Shown here one piece after another: positions 31,152 through 40,676 of a stretch of 53,374 nucleotides of DNA. Origin of the DNA: Clostridia bacterium. GTDB taxonomy: Bacteria; Bacillota; Clostridia; Oscillospirales; CAG-272. Both the position numbers and the translations under genes were made by a program. Location: NCBI GenBank assembly GCA_017450945.1, contig JAFSSP010000005.1, forward strand, positions 1-53,374, in the 5' to 3' direction. Numbering within the stretch: position 1 is the stretch's first letter; every line of letters begins with the position of its first letter. The notes under the pieces were generated by a model, which saw only the letters and a program-made list of their open reading frames with translations, searched no databases and was not told the DNA's origin.

Positions 31152-31906
31152 AGCTGTTATTGACGCTTGGTTACGTTGGAACCAACTACTGCGGCTACCA
31201 GGTACAGCCCGGAAAGCCGACGATTCAAAAGGCGCTCAACGACGCGGCAAAAGAGCTGTTCGGCTTCGATTGCGACATTGTCGGTTGTAGCCGCACCGAC
31301 AGCGGCGTCCACGCAAAAGTCTTTTGTGCAACCGTATCGAAACGCGGCGAAGAGGGACTTCCTGCAAGCCTTGACGAAAAGAAGGCTCCGCTTGCTTTCT
31401 CGGCGCATCTGCCAAATGACATTGCCGTTTACGACGCAAAATGGGTCGAGGATGAATTTCACGCAAGGTACGATGTAAAAGAAAAAGAATACCTTTACCG
31501 CATCTGCAACCGACCGGTACACGATCCGTTTGAAGAGGGAAGAGCCTTCCACGTTCCAACGCCGATTACCGACGGAGACCTTGCTCGCATGAACGAAGCC
31601 GCGGCTTATTTGATCGGAGAACATGATTTTTCGGCCTTCCGCGCAGTAGGATCCAAGGTGACCGATCCGCACAGGACCGTTTATTCGGCAAGTGTCAAGC
31701 GCGACGGCAACATGATCCTTTTTTCGGTTTCTGCAAACGGATTCCTTTATCACATGGTTCGCATCATGGCCGGAACGCTTCTTGAAGTGGCGTCCGGAAA
31801 ACGCAACCCCGGAAGCGTAAAAGCGCTTCTGGACGATCCTTTGTCCGGCTCTGCCGGAATGACGGCGCCTGCCGAAGGACTCTATTTGATCCGCGTTACC
31901 TATTGA
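31148..31906 (+). CDS. truA: tRNA pseudouridine(38-40) synthase TruA
   Basis: 252 residues. Makes pseudouridine at positions 38-40 of the anticodon stem-loop. The catalytic aspartate is in GCSRTDSGVHAK (about Asp53), and YLYRICNRPVHDPF and FLYHMVRIMAGTLLEVASGK are conserved. Placing truA directly after ecfT is the usual order in Firmicutes. The start overlaps the ecfT stop (ATGA). Confidence 0.97.
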   Translation: MKLLLTLGYVGTNYCGYQVQPGKPTIQKALNDAAKELFGFDCDIVGCSRTDSGVHAKVFCATVSKRGEEGLPASLDEKKAPLAFSAHLPNDIAVYDAKWVEDEFHARYDVKEKEYLYRICNRPVHDPFEEGRAFHVPTPITDGDLARMNEAAAYLIGEHDFSAFRAVGSKVTDPHRTVYSASVKRDGNMILFSVSANGFLYHMVRIMAGTLLEVASGKRNPGSVKALLDDPLSGSAGMTAPAEGLYLIRVTY

Positions 31907-31939
31907 TTCTTGCCGATCATTCTGAAAGGAGGGGAGATC

Positions 31940-33157
31940 GTGAAGCAAAATCTGCTTGCAAAAATCCGTCCGGATCAAAAATCACCGGAGGATGAGATCC
32001 GCTCGCCTTATTATGAGAACGCTTCGGCGCGGTTCGGGATCGCGCAGGTGATCATCTATCTCTTTCTCCTTTTGTTTGTCGTTCTGTCGCTCTTCAACAA
32101 CCGGGATCTGGTTACCTACGAGAATTTTTACTACTTTTTCAAAGACCTCAACGCTGTCAATCTCGATCTGTATGACGCCGACACTGTCAGCTTTCCAACC
32201 GATGAGATTCAGTCCTTTACACTTTATCGCAAAGGACTTGCCGTGGCCGGAAACAACTCGGTCTCGATCTTTACCCAAACTGGACGGCAGCTGGTCTCTT
32301 CTTCGATCTCCTACCGGAATCCGGTAGCGGTCGGCTCTGGAAAGTATCTTCTTGTCTATGATCTCGGCGGCAAGAATTATTCGCTTTACAATTCCTATTC
32401 CCGCATCCATACCGGGACTACCGATGACCCGATTACAGCCTCTTTTGTTTCGCCTTCCGGAGACTACGCCATTGCCACAAAGAACGATGCGGAAGGGCTT
32501 TCCACGATCTGTTTTTACAATGACCGCTTCACGATGGTGAACCGTTACCGGAAGACCGGATATGTGATGGATCTTTCGATCAACGACAAAGGGAACCTTC
32601 TTGCGATCCTGCTTTCCGACGTTTCAAGCGGAGCTGTCCGGACAAAGGTGTTTCTATACGTCCCGGGAGAATCCACACATAAGGCCGAAGTGCTTTTGAA
32701 CAGCGGGCTCGGTGTCTCCTGCCGCTTTACTTCCGCGGCGCATCTGTCGGTGCTGTCCGAGCACGGCGCGGACGATATTTCCTATTCGGGCGCATCTGCA
32801 CACCTGATTGATTTTGACGGTCGCAGAATTCTTGCCGCCGAGCTGTCTTCGGACGGACTCTCGCTCTATCTTTCCGGTGCGTCGCTTTCCGAGAAGAATC
32901 AGCTTTTTGTCTTTGATAAGACAGGGCGTAGAATCTACCGCGGAACAAGCGAGGAGAACTACCGGACGCTTTCCCGTTCCGGGAAAATGCTTTTTTGCCT
33001 CTCGGACGGCTTTGTGGAGCGCATCAATACCTCTTCCGGAAAGCGGGAAAAAATGTCGATCGATACCGGCGGAAAAAAGCTTTTGTCGATTGACGGCGGC
33101 GAATTCTTGCTTTGTACTCCGCAAAAGGCCGCAACGATCTCCTTTCGGTCGGATTGA
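31940..33157 (+). CDS. DUF5711-like protein with a membrane anchor and beta-propeller
   Basis: 405 residues. A cytoplasmic N-terminal stretch (about 30 residues), one membrane helix (about 38-57, VIIYLFLLLFVVLSLF), then a region of repeated beta strands that looks like a seven-bladed propeller (IYS-type segments such as GLAVAGNNSVSIFTQTGRQL, VSPSGDYAIATK, DLSINDKGNLLAI, LSSDGLSLYLSG). DUF5711 is the closest family I can name; its function is not known. It starts with GTG at 31940 behind GGAGGGGAG. Gap of 33 nt to truA and 40 nt to the CvpA-like gene, so it is probably in the same transcription unit. Confidence 0.78.
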   Translation: MKQNLLAKIRPDQKSPEDEIRSPYYENASARFGIAQVIIYLFLLLFVVLSLFNNRDLVTYENFYYFFKDLNAVNLDLYDADTVSFPTDEIQSFTLYRKGLAVAGNNSVSIFTQTGRQLVSSSISYRNPVAVGSGKYLLVYDLGGKNYSLYNSYSRIHTGTTDDPITASFVSPSGDYAIATKNDAEGLSTICFYNDRFTMVNRYRKTGYVMDLSINDKGNLLAILLSDVSSGAVRTKVFLYVPGESTHKAEVLLNSGLGVSCRFTSAAHLSVLSEHGADDISYSGASAHLIDFDGRRILAAELSSDGLSLYLSGASLSEKNQLFVFDKTGRRIYRGTSEENYRTLSRSGKMLFCLSDGFVERINTSSGKREKMSIDTGGKKLLSIDGGEFLLCTPQKAATISFRSD

Positions 33158-33197
33158 TCCTACGCTTACATAGAAAATTCTGCAAAGGAGGAGCTTT

Positions 33198-33902
33198 ATG
33201 GGAAACTATTTGTTTGATATCATCGCGATCGCCGTATCGATCCTTTTGATCGTGGTTTTTGCCTGCAAAGGATTTGTCAAAAGCATATTCCGCTTTTTCA
33301 GGTGGTTGTTTGCCGCACTGATGGCCTATCTGTTTGGCAACAGAGTTGCCTCCTTCCTTTTTGAAAAGCTGTTTTACAAAGCGATCTTAAAATCGATCAC
33401 CGAAAAAGTACAGGCCGCATACAGCGGCGCCACGGCGGGATATTCCGGCGCGACCGCTTATGAAAAATTGCCGTTTTTCCTTAAGACCGAAGCGATGAAA
33501 ACAAAACTTTATGCCATTGAAAGCGGGGACGAAGCGGTTGCAAACATTTCCGAGGCTATTTCAAAGCCGGTCGCCTCGATCGCTTCTAACATTGCCGGAT
33601 ATCTTTTGGTTTTCCTTGTCGCGTTCCTTTTGTTCTTGCTTTTGACGATTGTCCTTGACAAGGTTGTCAAGCTATCCTCTCTGACCAAGTTTATCAATGG
33701 ATTTCTGGGAGCTCTTGTCGGAGCGATCCTCTCATTGCTTCTGATCGTTATGGCGGTTTCGGTGGTAAAAATCTTCTTTTCCGACACGCCTGTTTACGAG
33801 CATTCTTTTTTAGTCCGATGGATCGGAAATTCAAAACTTTTGCAAGGAATCCACATCTTTAACATCGGAGAACGCTGGCTCTCCGGCATGAAATCTTCTT
33901 AA
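33198..33902 (+). CDS. CvpA family membrane protein
   Basis: 234 residues. About four membrane helices (about 4-24, 33-54, 126-154, 160-190), with ACKGFVKSIFRFFRW matching the G-x-x-x-G/R start of the family. CvpA-like proteins are linked to colicin V production in Escherichia coli and to envelope homeostasis elsewhere. The stretch SGATAGYSGATAYEK between helices 2 and 3 carries a short YSGAT repeat. AAAGGAGGAGC precedes the ATG. Precedes clpE by 24 nt. Confidence 0.8.
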   Translation: MGNYLFDIIAIAVSILLIVVFACKGFVKSIFRFFRWLFAALMAYLFGNRVASFLFEKLFYKAILKSITEKVQAAYSGATAGYSGATAYEKLPFFLKTEAMKTKLYAIESGDEAVANISEAISKPVASIASNIAGYLLVFLVAFLLFLLLTIVLDKVVKLSSLTKFINGFLGALVGAILSLLLIVMAVSVVKIFFSDTPVYEHSFLVRWIGNSKLLQGIHIFNIGERWLSGMKSS

Positions 33903-33926
33903 CCCCTCGAAAGGAAAATTCTTCCA

Positions 33927-36239
33927 ATGGTACTCTGCTCAAATTGTAAAAAACGCATGGCCATCGTCTTTGTCACCAAAGTGGAAAACGGTGAAAAGAC
34001 TTCCAAAGGTTTTTGCCTCAAATGCGCCAAAGAGATGGGTGTTCCCGTCGACAATCTCATGGGGAACATTGTAGGCCAACTCGGCATTTCTCCCGAACAG
34101 CTCGAGAACGCCGAAGCCGATCTCAACGAGGCACTCTCTCAAAATCTGCCCTCTGACTTTGACGACAAAGAAGACGGCGGCGCTCCCGCCATCGATTTTC
34201 CCAAGCTCTTCCGTGACGCGGGACTTACGAACACCGAAGGCGATGGAGCCAGTCAGGCGACAAAGGAAAGCCGAAAGGATCAAAAGAACCGCGAAAAGCA
34301 GGAGAAAAAGCTCAAGTTTCTCTCTATTTACGGCCGCAATCTGACCCAATACGCAAGAGAGGGGCGCCTTGACCGCATCATCGGACGCGACAAAGAGCTT
34401 GCCCGCATGATCCAGATCCTTTGCCGCAGGCAGAAGAACAACCCCTGTCTCATCGGCGAACCCGGCGTGGGCAAAACCGCGATCGCGGAGGCGCTGGCAC
34501 AAAAGATTGCCGCAGGAGACGTGCCGTATAAGCTGAAAGGCAAGGAGCTTTATCTTCTCGATATGACCGCTCTCGTTGCAGGAACGCAGTTCCGCGGACA
34601 GTTTGAGTCGAGGATCCTCGGCGTTCTGAACGAGGTCAGAGAAGCCGGAAACGTGATTCTCGTCATTGACGAGGTTCACAATATTGTCGGCGCCGGAGAA
34701 TCCGAGGGAAGCGTCAATGCCGCCAATATCCTGAAGCCGGCGCTCTCGCGCGGTGAAGTCCGCATCATCGGTGCGACAACGCTCAACGAGTACCGCAAAT
34801 ATATCGAAAAGGATTCGGCGCTCGAACGCAGATTCCAGCCTGTCATGGTCAACGAGCCTTCGATTGAAGAAAGCGTGGAAATGCTCCGCGAAATCAAGCA
34901 CTACTACGAGGAGTTCCACGCCATCAAGATCCCGGAATCTCTTTTGCGCCGCGCCGTTGTGCTCTCCGAGCGCTATATCACCGACCGCTATCTGCCGGAT
35001 AAAGCGATCGACCTGCTCGACGAGGCGGCCTCCTCGCTGTCTCTTTCGTCTGCGCCCATCAACGGCTCTTACGAGATCCGCGACAAGCTCCTGTCGCTCA
35101 AAGACAGAAGGGAAGCGCTGGAAGCCGAGGTGGCAGGAAACAACGCCGCCGAGGAAGCGCGCTACGAGGAGATCACCAAGATCAAGGCCGAAGAGCTGAG
35201 GCTCTCCTCCGAGCTTTCTACCCTTGAAAAAGACGCAAAAGCCGTCGAACTGACCGAGAACGAGCTTGCCGAAGTGATTGAGCTTTGGACCGGCATTCCG
35301 GCGACCAGCATTACAGAAAACGAGTTTGAACGCATTGACAAGCTGGAAGAACGTCTCAAAGAGCGGATCGTCGGTCAGGACGAAGCGGTCGAGGCCGTGG
35401 CGCGCGCCATCAAGCGCAACCGTGCCGGAATCTCCTATAAACGCAAGCCGGTCTCCTTTATCTTTGCCGGCCCCACCGGTGTGGGAAAAACCGAACTGGT
35501 CAAAACGCTTGCCACCGATCTTTTCCATTCACCCGAAACGCTCATTCGCCTTGACATGTCGGAATTCATGGAGAAGCACTCGGTGTCAAGAATTATCGGA
35601 GCGCCTCCCGGATACGTCGGATATGACGAAGCCGGACAGCTCACAGAAAAGATTCGCCGAAAGCCCTATTCGGTCGTCCTTTTTGACGAGATCGAAAAGG
35701 CGCATCCCGACGTGCTCAATATTCTGCTCCAGATTCTTGACGACGGGCGCATCACCGACGCAAGAGGGAAAACGGTCAACTTTGAAAATACCGTGATCGT
35801 CATGACCACCAACGCGGGTTCGGATCGCTCGGCCGCCTTTGCAGGATTTTCGGCAGATACAAGCAGTATCGAAAGCACCAAAACGCAAAAGGCGCTTGAA
35901 GGCTTCCTTCGTCCCGAGTTTCTCAACCGTGTGGACGAGATCATCACTTTCCACAGCCTGACCGAGGAGAATTTTGCACAAATTGCAAGGATTATGCTCT
36001 CGGATCTGCAAAAAGCGCTGGAAGAAAAGAAGATCACGCTCGAGTACACAGATGCCGCGGCCGCTTATATTGCAAAGAAATCTTATTCCGGAAAGTTCGG
36101 CGCGCGCAATATGCGCAGATTTATCCAAAAGGAAGTGGAAGACCGGCTTGCACAAGAGATCATCTCTGACTATCGTCACGCCATCACGCACGCAAAGGTC
36201 GATTCGGACGGCGAAAAGATGATCGTGACCTGCCTTTGA
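33927..36239 (+). CDS. clpE: ATP-dependent Clp protease ATP-binding subunit ClpE
   Basis: 770 residues. An N-terminal zinc finger with four cysteines (Cys4, Cys7, Cys30, Cys33) takes the place of the usual Clp N domain, as in ClpE. After a linker, AAA+ domain 1 has GEPGVGKTA (about 173-181) and [14 protein letters not shown]; a middle coiled domain (about 385-445) of the ClpC/E type follows; AAA+ domain 2 has [14 protein letters not shown] and [14 protein letters not shown]. ClpE unfolds proteins for ClpP and is a heat/stress factor. The ATG follows AAGGAAA. No CtsR-type operator was seen in the 24-nt gap, so it seems to be expressed with its upstream neighbour. Confidence 0.9.
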   Translation: MVLCSNCKKRMAIVFVTKVENGEKTSKGFCLKCAKEMGVPVDNLMGNIVGQLGISPEQLENAEADLNEALSQNLPSDFDDKEDGGAPAIDFPKLFRDAGLTNTEGDGASQATKESRKDQKNREKQEKKLKFLSIYGRNLTQYAREGRLDRIIGRDKELARMIQILCRRQKNNPCLIGEPGVGKTAIAEALAQKIAAGDVPYKLKGKELYLLDMTALVAGTQFRGQFESRILGVLNEVREAGNVILVIDEVHNIVGAGESEGSVNAANILKPALSRGEVRIIGATTLNEYRKYIEKDSALERRFQPVMVNEPSIEESVEMLREIKHYYEEFHAIKIPESLLRRAVVLSERYITDRYLPDKAIDLLDEAASSLSLSSAPINGSYEIRDKLLSLKDRREALEAEVAGNNAAEEARYEEITKIKAEELRLSSELSTLEKDAKAVELTENELAEVIELWTGIPATSITENEFERIDKLEERLKERIVGQDEAVEAVARAIKRNRAGISYKRKPVSFIFAGPTGVGKTELVKTLATDLFHSPETLIRLDMSEFMEKHSVSRIIGAPPGYVGYDEAGQLTEKIRRKPYSVVLFDEIEKAHPDVLNILLQILDDGRITDARGKTVNFENTVIVMTTNAGSDRSAAFAGFSADTSSIESTKTQKALEGFLRPEFLNRVDEIITFHSLTEENFAQIARIMLSDLQKALEEKKITLEYTDAAAAYIAKKSYSGKFGARNMRRFIQKEVEDRLAQEIISDYRHAITHAKVDSDGEKMIVTCL

Positions 36240-36252
36240 ATCGGAGCGGAAC

Positions 36253-36879
36253 ATGACGGAGAAAGAAAAAATGCACACTGGAGAGCTCTATCTGCCACAG
36301 GACGGCGAGATCGTCGGGTGGCAGGCCGAGTGCCTCGACCGCCTGTATGAATACAACCACACACGGCCGACCGAAGCCAAAAGGCGAGAAGAACTCTTGC
36401 AAAAAATGTTTGCCGAGATCGGAGAGGGATGCTATCTCGAACCGCCCTTTTATTCCAATTTCGGCGGCGCGCATTGCCATTTCGGGAGCTTTATCTATGC
36501 CAATTTCGGCCTGACACTCGTTGACGACACGCACATTTACGTCGGCGATCACACGATGTTCGGCCCGCACGTGACGGTCGCGACGGCAGGGCACCCGATC
36601 TTGCCTGCGCTCCGCGAAGATCAATACCAGTATAATCTCCCGGTTCGCATCGGGAAAAACTGCTGGATCGGCGCCGGCGTCGTCATTCTGCCCGGCGTTT
36701 CGATCGGGGACGGGAGCGTCATCGGCGCGGGCAGCGTCGTGGCGAAGGATATTCCCGCCAACGTCGTCGCGTTCGGAAACCCGTGCAAAGTGCAAAGAGA
36801 AATCGGCGAGCGCGATCGGAAATTCTATTTCAAAGACCGGAAAATCTCCGAGGAACTCAAAAAGAAATTTGCACTTTGA
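36253..36879 (+). CDS. Maltose/galactoside O-acetyltransferase-like protein
   Basis: 208 residues. Left-handed parallel beta-helix hexapeptide repeats (GSFIYANFGLTLVDDTHIYV, VGDHTMFGPHVTV, RIGKNCWIGAGVVILPGVSI, IGDGSVIGAGSVV) with an N-terminal Mac domain (MHTGELYLPQD...). Catalytic His is in ATAGHPILP (about His115). Transfers an acetyl group from acetyl-CoA to a sugar or related hydroxyl acceptor. The sugar is not determined. It starts 13 nt after clpE. The ending GNPCKVQREIGERDRKFYF is typical. Confidence 0.93.
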   Translation: MTEKEKMHTGELYLPQDGEIVGWQAECLDRLYEYNHTRPTEAKRREELLQKMFAEIGEGCYLEPPFYSNFGGAHCHFGSFIYANFGLTLVDDTHIYVGDHTMFGPHVTVATAGHPILPALREDQYQYNLPVRIGKNCWIGAGVVILPGVSIGDGSVIGAGSVVAKDIPANVVAFGNPCKVQREIGERDRKFYFKDRKISEELKKKFAL

Positions 36880-36882
36880 CGC

Positions 36883-36910
36883 TTGATTCTTTCTTCCAAA
36901 CGCATATACT
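36883..36910 (+). promoter_or_regulatory. Candidate promoter of ylmC
   Basis: TTGATT (36883-36888), 16-nt spacer, TATACT (36905-36910). Either vegetative or weak. Confidence 0.45.
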
Positions 36911-36943
36911 GCGGATAGAACGGGAGAAAAGAGGAAAGCGGGC

Positions 36944-37270
36944 ATGAATCTTTGCAGTACCGAAACCTTGCGCAAGCTGGAGATCATCAATCTGAAAAAC
37001 GGAGCCAGACTCGGCTATGCGAGCGATTTTGAGTTTGACAAAAATACTGCCTGCGTCACCGCGCTGATCATCGGCGGATCCAAAGGGTTTCTGGGACTTG
37101 GCAAAACAGAGGATCTCTACATTCCATGGAGATGCATCCGCTGTTTCGGGGAGGATACCATCCTCGTGGAATTGGGGCAGGGGGATTGTTGCTGTTCTCC
37201 CGTTCCGCCGCCAAAAAAGCATGGCAGACGCGATGAAAAATTCGGCTATTTTTCCACCAATTGTGAATAA
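36944..37270 (+). CDS. YlmC/YmxH family sporulation-associated protein
   Basis: 108 residues. N-terminal PRC-barrel-like domain (CSTETLRKLEIINLKNGARL, then GYASDFEFD and LYIPWRCIRCFGEDTILVEL), then a Cys/Pro-rich tail (CCCSPVPPPKK) that may bind a metal. Members of YlmC/YmxH are found in spore formers, and several are sigma-controlled. AGAGGAAAG precedes the ATG. The promoter of the rpsB operon begins 24 nt after its stop. Confidence 0.8.
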   Translation: MNLCSTETLRKLEIINLKNGARLGYASDFEFDKNTACVTALIIGGSKGFLGLGKTEDLYIPWRCIRCFGEDTILVELGQGDCCCSPVPPPKKHGRRDEKFGYFSTNCE

Positions 37271-37293
37271 ACTGTTAAATATGAAAAAATTCC

Positions 37294-37322
37294 TTGCAAT
37301 GGAAGGCCTTGCGTGCTATAAT
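37294..37322 (+). promoter_or_regulatory. Promoter of rpsB-tsf
   Basis: TTGCAA (37294-37299), 17-nt spacer, TATAAT (37317-37322). Confidence 0.82.
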
Positions 37323-37329
37323 ACACTTT

Positions 37330-37463
37330 GGCTGTTTGCAGGGATTTTTTTCTTTGCAGGCCGATAATACACACATCGGGAAAGGGCCGTGACGGTTCCG
37401 GGTATTCACTCGGTTGCGCGGCAGGTACCGGTGGTGGAAAAAACCAAAGGAGGACATGCAATC
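37330..37463 (+). promoter_or_regulatory. Long leader of rpsB
   Basis: About 134 nt lie between the promoter and the rpsB start and end in AAAGGAGG. Ribosomal-protein leaders of this length often hold a regulatory RNA that binds the product (S2 here). I cannot assign a defined structure; a GC-rich stretch (GGCAGGTACCGGTGGTGG) lies just before the ribosome site. Confidence 0.35.
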
Positions 37464-38216
37464 ATGTCGGTTATCTCAATCAAGCAACTGCTCGAAGCAG
37501 GCGTCCATTTCGGACATCACACCAGAAGATGGAACCCCAAAATGGCAGAGTACATCTTCACCGAACGGAACGGGATCTATATCATCGATCTCCAGAAAAC
37601 CGTGAAGAAGTTTGACGAAGCTTACAATTTCGTCAGAGAGCTTTCCGAGAACAACGGAACCATCCTGTTTGTCGGAACCAAGAAGCAGGCCGCAGACGCC
37701 ATCAAGGAAGAGGCTACCCGCTGCGAAATGTACTACGTCAACGTTCGTTGGCCGGGCGGCATGATGACCAACTTCAAGACCATCAAGAAGTCGATCAACC
37801 GTCTCAACGACCTTTACAAAATGCAGGCTGACGGCACCTTTGATCTGCTTCCCAAAAAGGAAGTTGCCGCAATGCAGAAAGAGATCTTTGATCTCGAAAA
37901 GAGCTACGGCGGTATCAAGAGCATGGACAGACTTCCTGACGCCGTGTTCATCGTTGACCCCAAGAAAGAGCGCAACGCCGTTCTCGAAGCAAAGAAGCTG
38001 GGCATCCCGGTGGTTGCCATTGTGGATACCAACTGCGATCCTGACGACGCAGACTATATCATTCCCGGTAACGATGATGCCATCCGCGCCATCAAGCTCA
38101 TTTCCTCCGCACTGGCTGACGCCGTGATCGAAGGCAAACAGGGCGAGTCGAGCGCCGAGGCAGAGAAGGCCGAAGAGGCTGACGCCGAAGAAGAAAAGGC
38201 TGAAGACGCCGAATAA
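37464..38216 (+). CDS. rpsB: 30S ribosomal protein S2
   Basis: 250 residues. S2 joins late to the 30S head. [20 protein letters not shown] and [19 protein letters not shown] are canonical, as are [48 protein letters not shown] and [20 protein letters not shown]. The C-terminal 30 residues are an acidic Glu/Ala tail. The ATG at 37464 has AAAGGAGG. tsf follows after 27 nt. Confidence 0.98.
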   Translation: MSVISIKQLLEAGVHFGHHTRRWNPKMAEYIFTERNGIYIIDLQKTVKKFDEAYNFVRELSENNGTILFVGTKKQAADAIKEEATRCEMYYVNVRWPGGMMTNFKTIKKSINRLNDLYKMQADGTFDLLPKKEVAAMQKEIFDLEKSYGGIKSMDRLPDAVFIVDPKKERNAVLEAKKLGIPVVAIVDTNCDPDDADYIIPGNDDAIRAIKLISSALADAVIEGKQGESSAEAEKAEEADAEEEKAEDAE

Positions 38217-38243
38217 TCCCACTTTTACAAAGGAGATCAAAAA

Positions 38244-39167
38244 ATGGCTAACATTACAGCAAAAGACGTTGCCGATCTTCGTGCGAAGACCGGTATCGGT
38301 ATGATGGATTGCAAAAAAGCGCTTGTAGAAGCTGACGGCGATATGGAAGCCGCCATCAAGATCCTGCGCGAGAAGGGCGAGCTCAAAGCCCAGACCAAAA
38401 TGGCGACCAGAATCGCCGCCGACGGTATCGTTGACATTCTCAAAAAGGGCAACTTTACCGCTATGATCGAAGTCAACACCGAGACCGACTTTGTGGCAAA
38501 GAACGAGAGCTTCAAGGCCTTCGTTCAGGATCTGCTCGGTATCATCATTGACAAGAAGCCCGCAGACGTCGACGCTCTCATGGCTTGCGCATACGACGCA
38601 GAGATGACGGTTGACGCAAAGGTCAAGGAAATGATCTTTAAGATCGGTGAAAAGATCACTGTCCGCCGCTTTGCAGTGGTGGAAGGCATCACCAGCACCT
38701 ACATTCACGGCGCCGGCTCGATCGGCGTTGTGGCCGTATTCGAGACAAACCTTGCCGACAACCCGGAATTTGCCGTTTTTGCAAAGAATATCGCGCTCCA
38801 GATCGGCGCTTATCCTACTCCTTACCTCTGCCGCGAGGAAGTTCCGGCATCGGTTCTGGAAGAGGAGAAGAACATTCTGCTTGCACAGATCGCAAACGAT
38901 CCTGCAAACGCAAAGAAACCCGACGCCATCAAAGAGAAGATGGTCATGGGCCGTATTTCCAAGTTCTACGACAACAACTGCCTCGTTGACATGACCTACG
39001 TCAAGGACGAGGACCTCAAGGTCGGCCAGTACGTCGAGAAGACCGCAAAGGAACTTGGTGGCGAGATCCGCATCGCAAAGTTCTACCGTTTCGAGAAGGG
39101 CGAAGGCATTCAGAAACGCGAAGAGAATTTTGCAGACGAGATCGCAAAAATGACCGCAGGCAAATAA
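38244..39167 (+). CDS. tsf: Translation elongation factor Ts
   Basis: 307 residues. Nucleotide exchange factor of EF-Tu. N-terminal UBA-like domain with DVADLRAKTGIGMMDCKKAL and VEADGDMEAAIKILREKG, then TKMATRIAADGI, VNTETDFVAKNESF and IALQIGAYPTPYL (usually AAxxPxYL), ending with the dimerisation-region coiled helices. AAAGGAG precedes the ATG. A terminator follows. Confidence 0.98.
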   Translation: MANITAKDVADLRAKTGIGMMDCKKALVEADGDMEAAIKILREKGELKAQTKMATRIAADGIVDILKKGNFTAMIEVNTETDFVAKNESFKAFVQDLLGIIIDKKPADVDALMACAYDAEMTVDAKVKEMIFKIGEKITVRRFAVVEGITSTYIHGAGSIGVVAVFETNLADNPEFAVFAKNIALQIGAYPTPYLCREEVPASVLEEEKNILLAQIANDPANAKKPDAIKEKMVMGRISKFYDNNCLVDMTYVKDEDLKVGQYVEKTAKELGGEIRIAKFYRFEKGEGIQKREENFADEIAKMTAGK

Positions 39168-39180
39168 AAACCGCTTTTTG

Positions 39181-39210
39181 GAACCCGCATTTCGGTGCGG
39201 GTTCTTTTTT
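39181..39210 (+). terminator. Terminator after tsf
   Basis: GAACCCGC (39181-39188) pairs with GCGGGTTC (39197-39204), loop ATTTCGGT, followed by TTTTTT. Confidence 0.92.
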
Positions 39211-39244
39211 GTGCAAAAAAATTGCAAAAAAGCAAACAAAAAGC

Positions 39245-39273
39245 TTTACAAAAAAACTGTTTTGTAGTAAAAT
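39245..39273 (+). promoter_or_regulatory. Promoter of pyrH and downstream genes
   Basis: TTTACA (39245-39250), 17-nt spacer, TAAAAT (39268-39273). Confidence 0.75.
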
Positions 39274-39307
39274 AAAAAGGAAGATTTCCGAAGGGAGAAA
39301 ACTTGAC

Positions 39308-40018
39308 GTGAAAAAACCGAAATATCATCGCGTTTTACTGAAACTTTCGGGCGAGGCCCTGGCAGACAAAAACGGCGGGATTCTCGATTTTGCCTTCCTT
39401 GACCGTGTGGCCGGGGTTGTCAAAAAATGTGTGGACGCAGGCGTTCAGGTTGCCGTGATCGTCGGCGCCGGAAACATCTGGCGCGGAAGAGCCGGCGGTG
39501 GAATGGATCGCACGCGGGCAGACCACATGGGCATGCTTGCCACCACAATCAATGCGATTGCACTTGAGGATGCCTTCAAGCGTGCCGGAATGCAGGCAAA
39601 GACCATGACAGCGATCCCAATGAAGGCGTTTGCCGATCCTTATACCACACGCGACGCGGTTGCCGCTCTCGAGGCGGGACAGGTCGTGGTGTTCGGATGC
39701 GGGCTTGGCGCTCCGTATTTTTCGACCGATACGGCCTGCGTGTTGCGCGCCGCCGAGATCGGCGCCGACTGTATTCTCATGGCCAAGAATATCGACGCCA
39801 TTTACAGCGACGATCCCAAAAAGAATCCGAATGCGGTGCGATACACCGATATTACTTATAAAGAGATTATGGAGCAGGGGCTTCGCGCGCTCGATCTGAC
39901 CGCAACGATTTTCTGCATGGACAACAATCTGACCGGATATGCTTTCGGGCTTTCAGACCCGGAAAATATTTATCGCGCGGTGATGGGAGAACCAGTCGGA
40001 ACCGCCATTCACAATTAA
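39308..40018 (+). CDS. pyrH: UMP kinase
   Basis: 236 residues. Phosphorylates UMP to UDP; hexamer of the amino-acid-kinase fold. VLLKLSGEAL (about 9-18), VGAGNIWRG, MDRTRADHMGMLAT, AGTG-type stretch as FGCGLGAPYFSTDTA (Gly-rich, usual GxGxPFFTTD), LMAKNIDAIYSDDPKKN. GTG start at 39308 behind GAAGGGAGAA (a little far, about 11 nt). frr follows after 21 nt. Confidence 0.97.
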   Translation: MKKPKYHRVLLKLSGEALADKNGGILDFAFLDRVAGVVKKCVDAGVQVAVIVGAGNIWRGRAGGGMDRTRADHMGMLATTINAIALEDAFKRAGMQAKTMTAIPMKAFADPYTTRDAVAALEAGQVVVFGCGLGAPYFSTDTACVLRAAEIGADCILMAKNIDAIYSDDPKKNPNAVRYTDITYKEIMEQGLRALDLTATIFCMDNNLTGYAFGLSDPENIYRAVMGEPVGTAIHN

Positions 40019-40039
40019 ATTTCAGAAGGGAGAAAGATC

Positions 40040-40594
40040 ATGAGATTCGATACCAGCGCAACCGAGAGCAAAATGAAAAAGACGGTGGAAAACTACGAGG
40101 GCAACCTTGCAACCATCCGTGCAAGTCAGGCGAACGCCGCCGTGGTTTCCGGAGTTACCTTTGAGTACTATGGCGCCGCGACAAGACTTGTGGATATGGC
40201 GTCTGTCACCGTGACCGATCCCAAGACACTGACCATCACTCCGTACGACCGTTCCACCCTCAAAGCCATGGTAAAAGCCATTCAAGCTTCCGACGTGGGA
40301 ATCACTCCTATGGACGACGGCTCTGTCATTCGCCTTGTTTTCCCGCCTCTGACCGAGGAACACAGAAAAGAACTGGCAAAGCAGATCTCCCGTTCGGGCG
40401 AAGACGCACGCGTTGCCATTCGCAACATTCGCAGAGACGCCAATGAAGAAATCAAAAAGCAGAAAAAGGACAGCGTACTCACCGAAGACGAGCAAAAGAT
40501 CGGTGAGAAGGCGGTTCAGGATCTGACCGACCGCTATATCAAGCTCATTGACGATATCACGGAGAAAAAAGAAAAAGAGATCATGAAGATCTGA
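40040..40594 (+). CDS. frr: Ribosome recycling factor
   Basis: 184 residues. Splits post-termination ribosomes with EF-G. MKKTVENYEGNLATIRASQA (helix 1), the beta domain YYGAATRLVDMASVTVTDP, then DGSVIRLVFPPLTEEHRKEL and RNIRRDANEEIKKQ, DEQKIGEKAVQDLTDRYIK. GAAGGGAGAAAG precedes the ATG. The common start of helix 1 differs a little (IRASQANAAVV for RTGRASPxLL). Confidence 0.97.
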   Translation: MRFDTSATESKMKKTVENYEGNLATIRASQANAAVVSGVTFEYYGAATRLVDMASVTVTDPKTLTITPYDRSTLKAMVKAIQASDVGITPMDDGSVIRLVFPPLTEEHRKELAKQISRSGEDARVAIRNIRRDANEEIKKQKKDSVLTEDEQKIGEKAVQDLTDRYIKLIDDITEKKEKEIMKI

Positions 40595-40616
40595 TGTTTG
40601 GGGGTAACCCCTTATC

Positions 40617-40647
40617 GGGCTGCCGCATGCAACAAGTGCGACAGCCC
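40617..40647 (+). promoter_or_regulatory. Hairpin in the uppS leader
   Basis: GGGCTG-C-CGCA pairs with TGCG-A-CAGCCC, 10 bp with one internal mismatch, followed by TACCTATCATTTT. It may be a partial attenuator or an RNA-processing site between frr and uppS. Confidence 0.5.
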
Positions 40648-40676
40648 TACCTATCATTTTCCGAAAGGGTGTAGCT

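Noticed and set aside
33927-36239. McsA fused to ClpC
   Set aside because: A single four-Cys zinc finger in place of the Clp N domain is the normal arrangement of ClpE, so no novel fusion is needed.
36253-36879. Chloramphenicol acetyltransferase of the xenobiotic type
   Set aside because: The Mac domain and the repeat pattern fit sugar O-acetyltransferases better.
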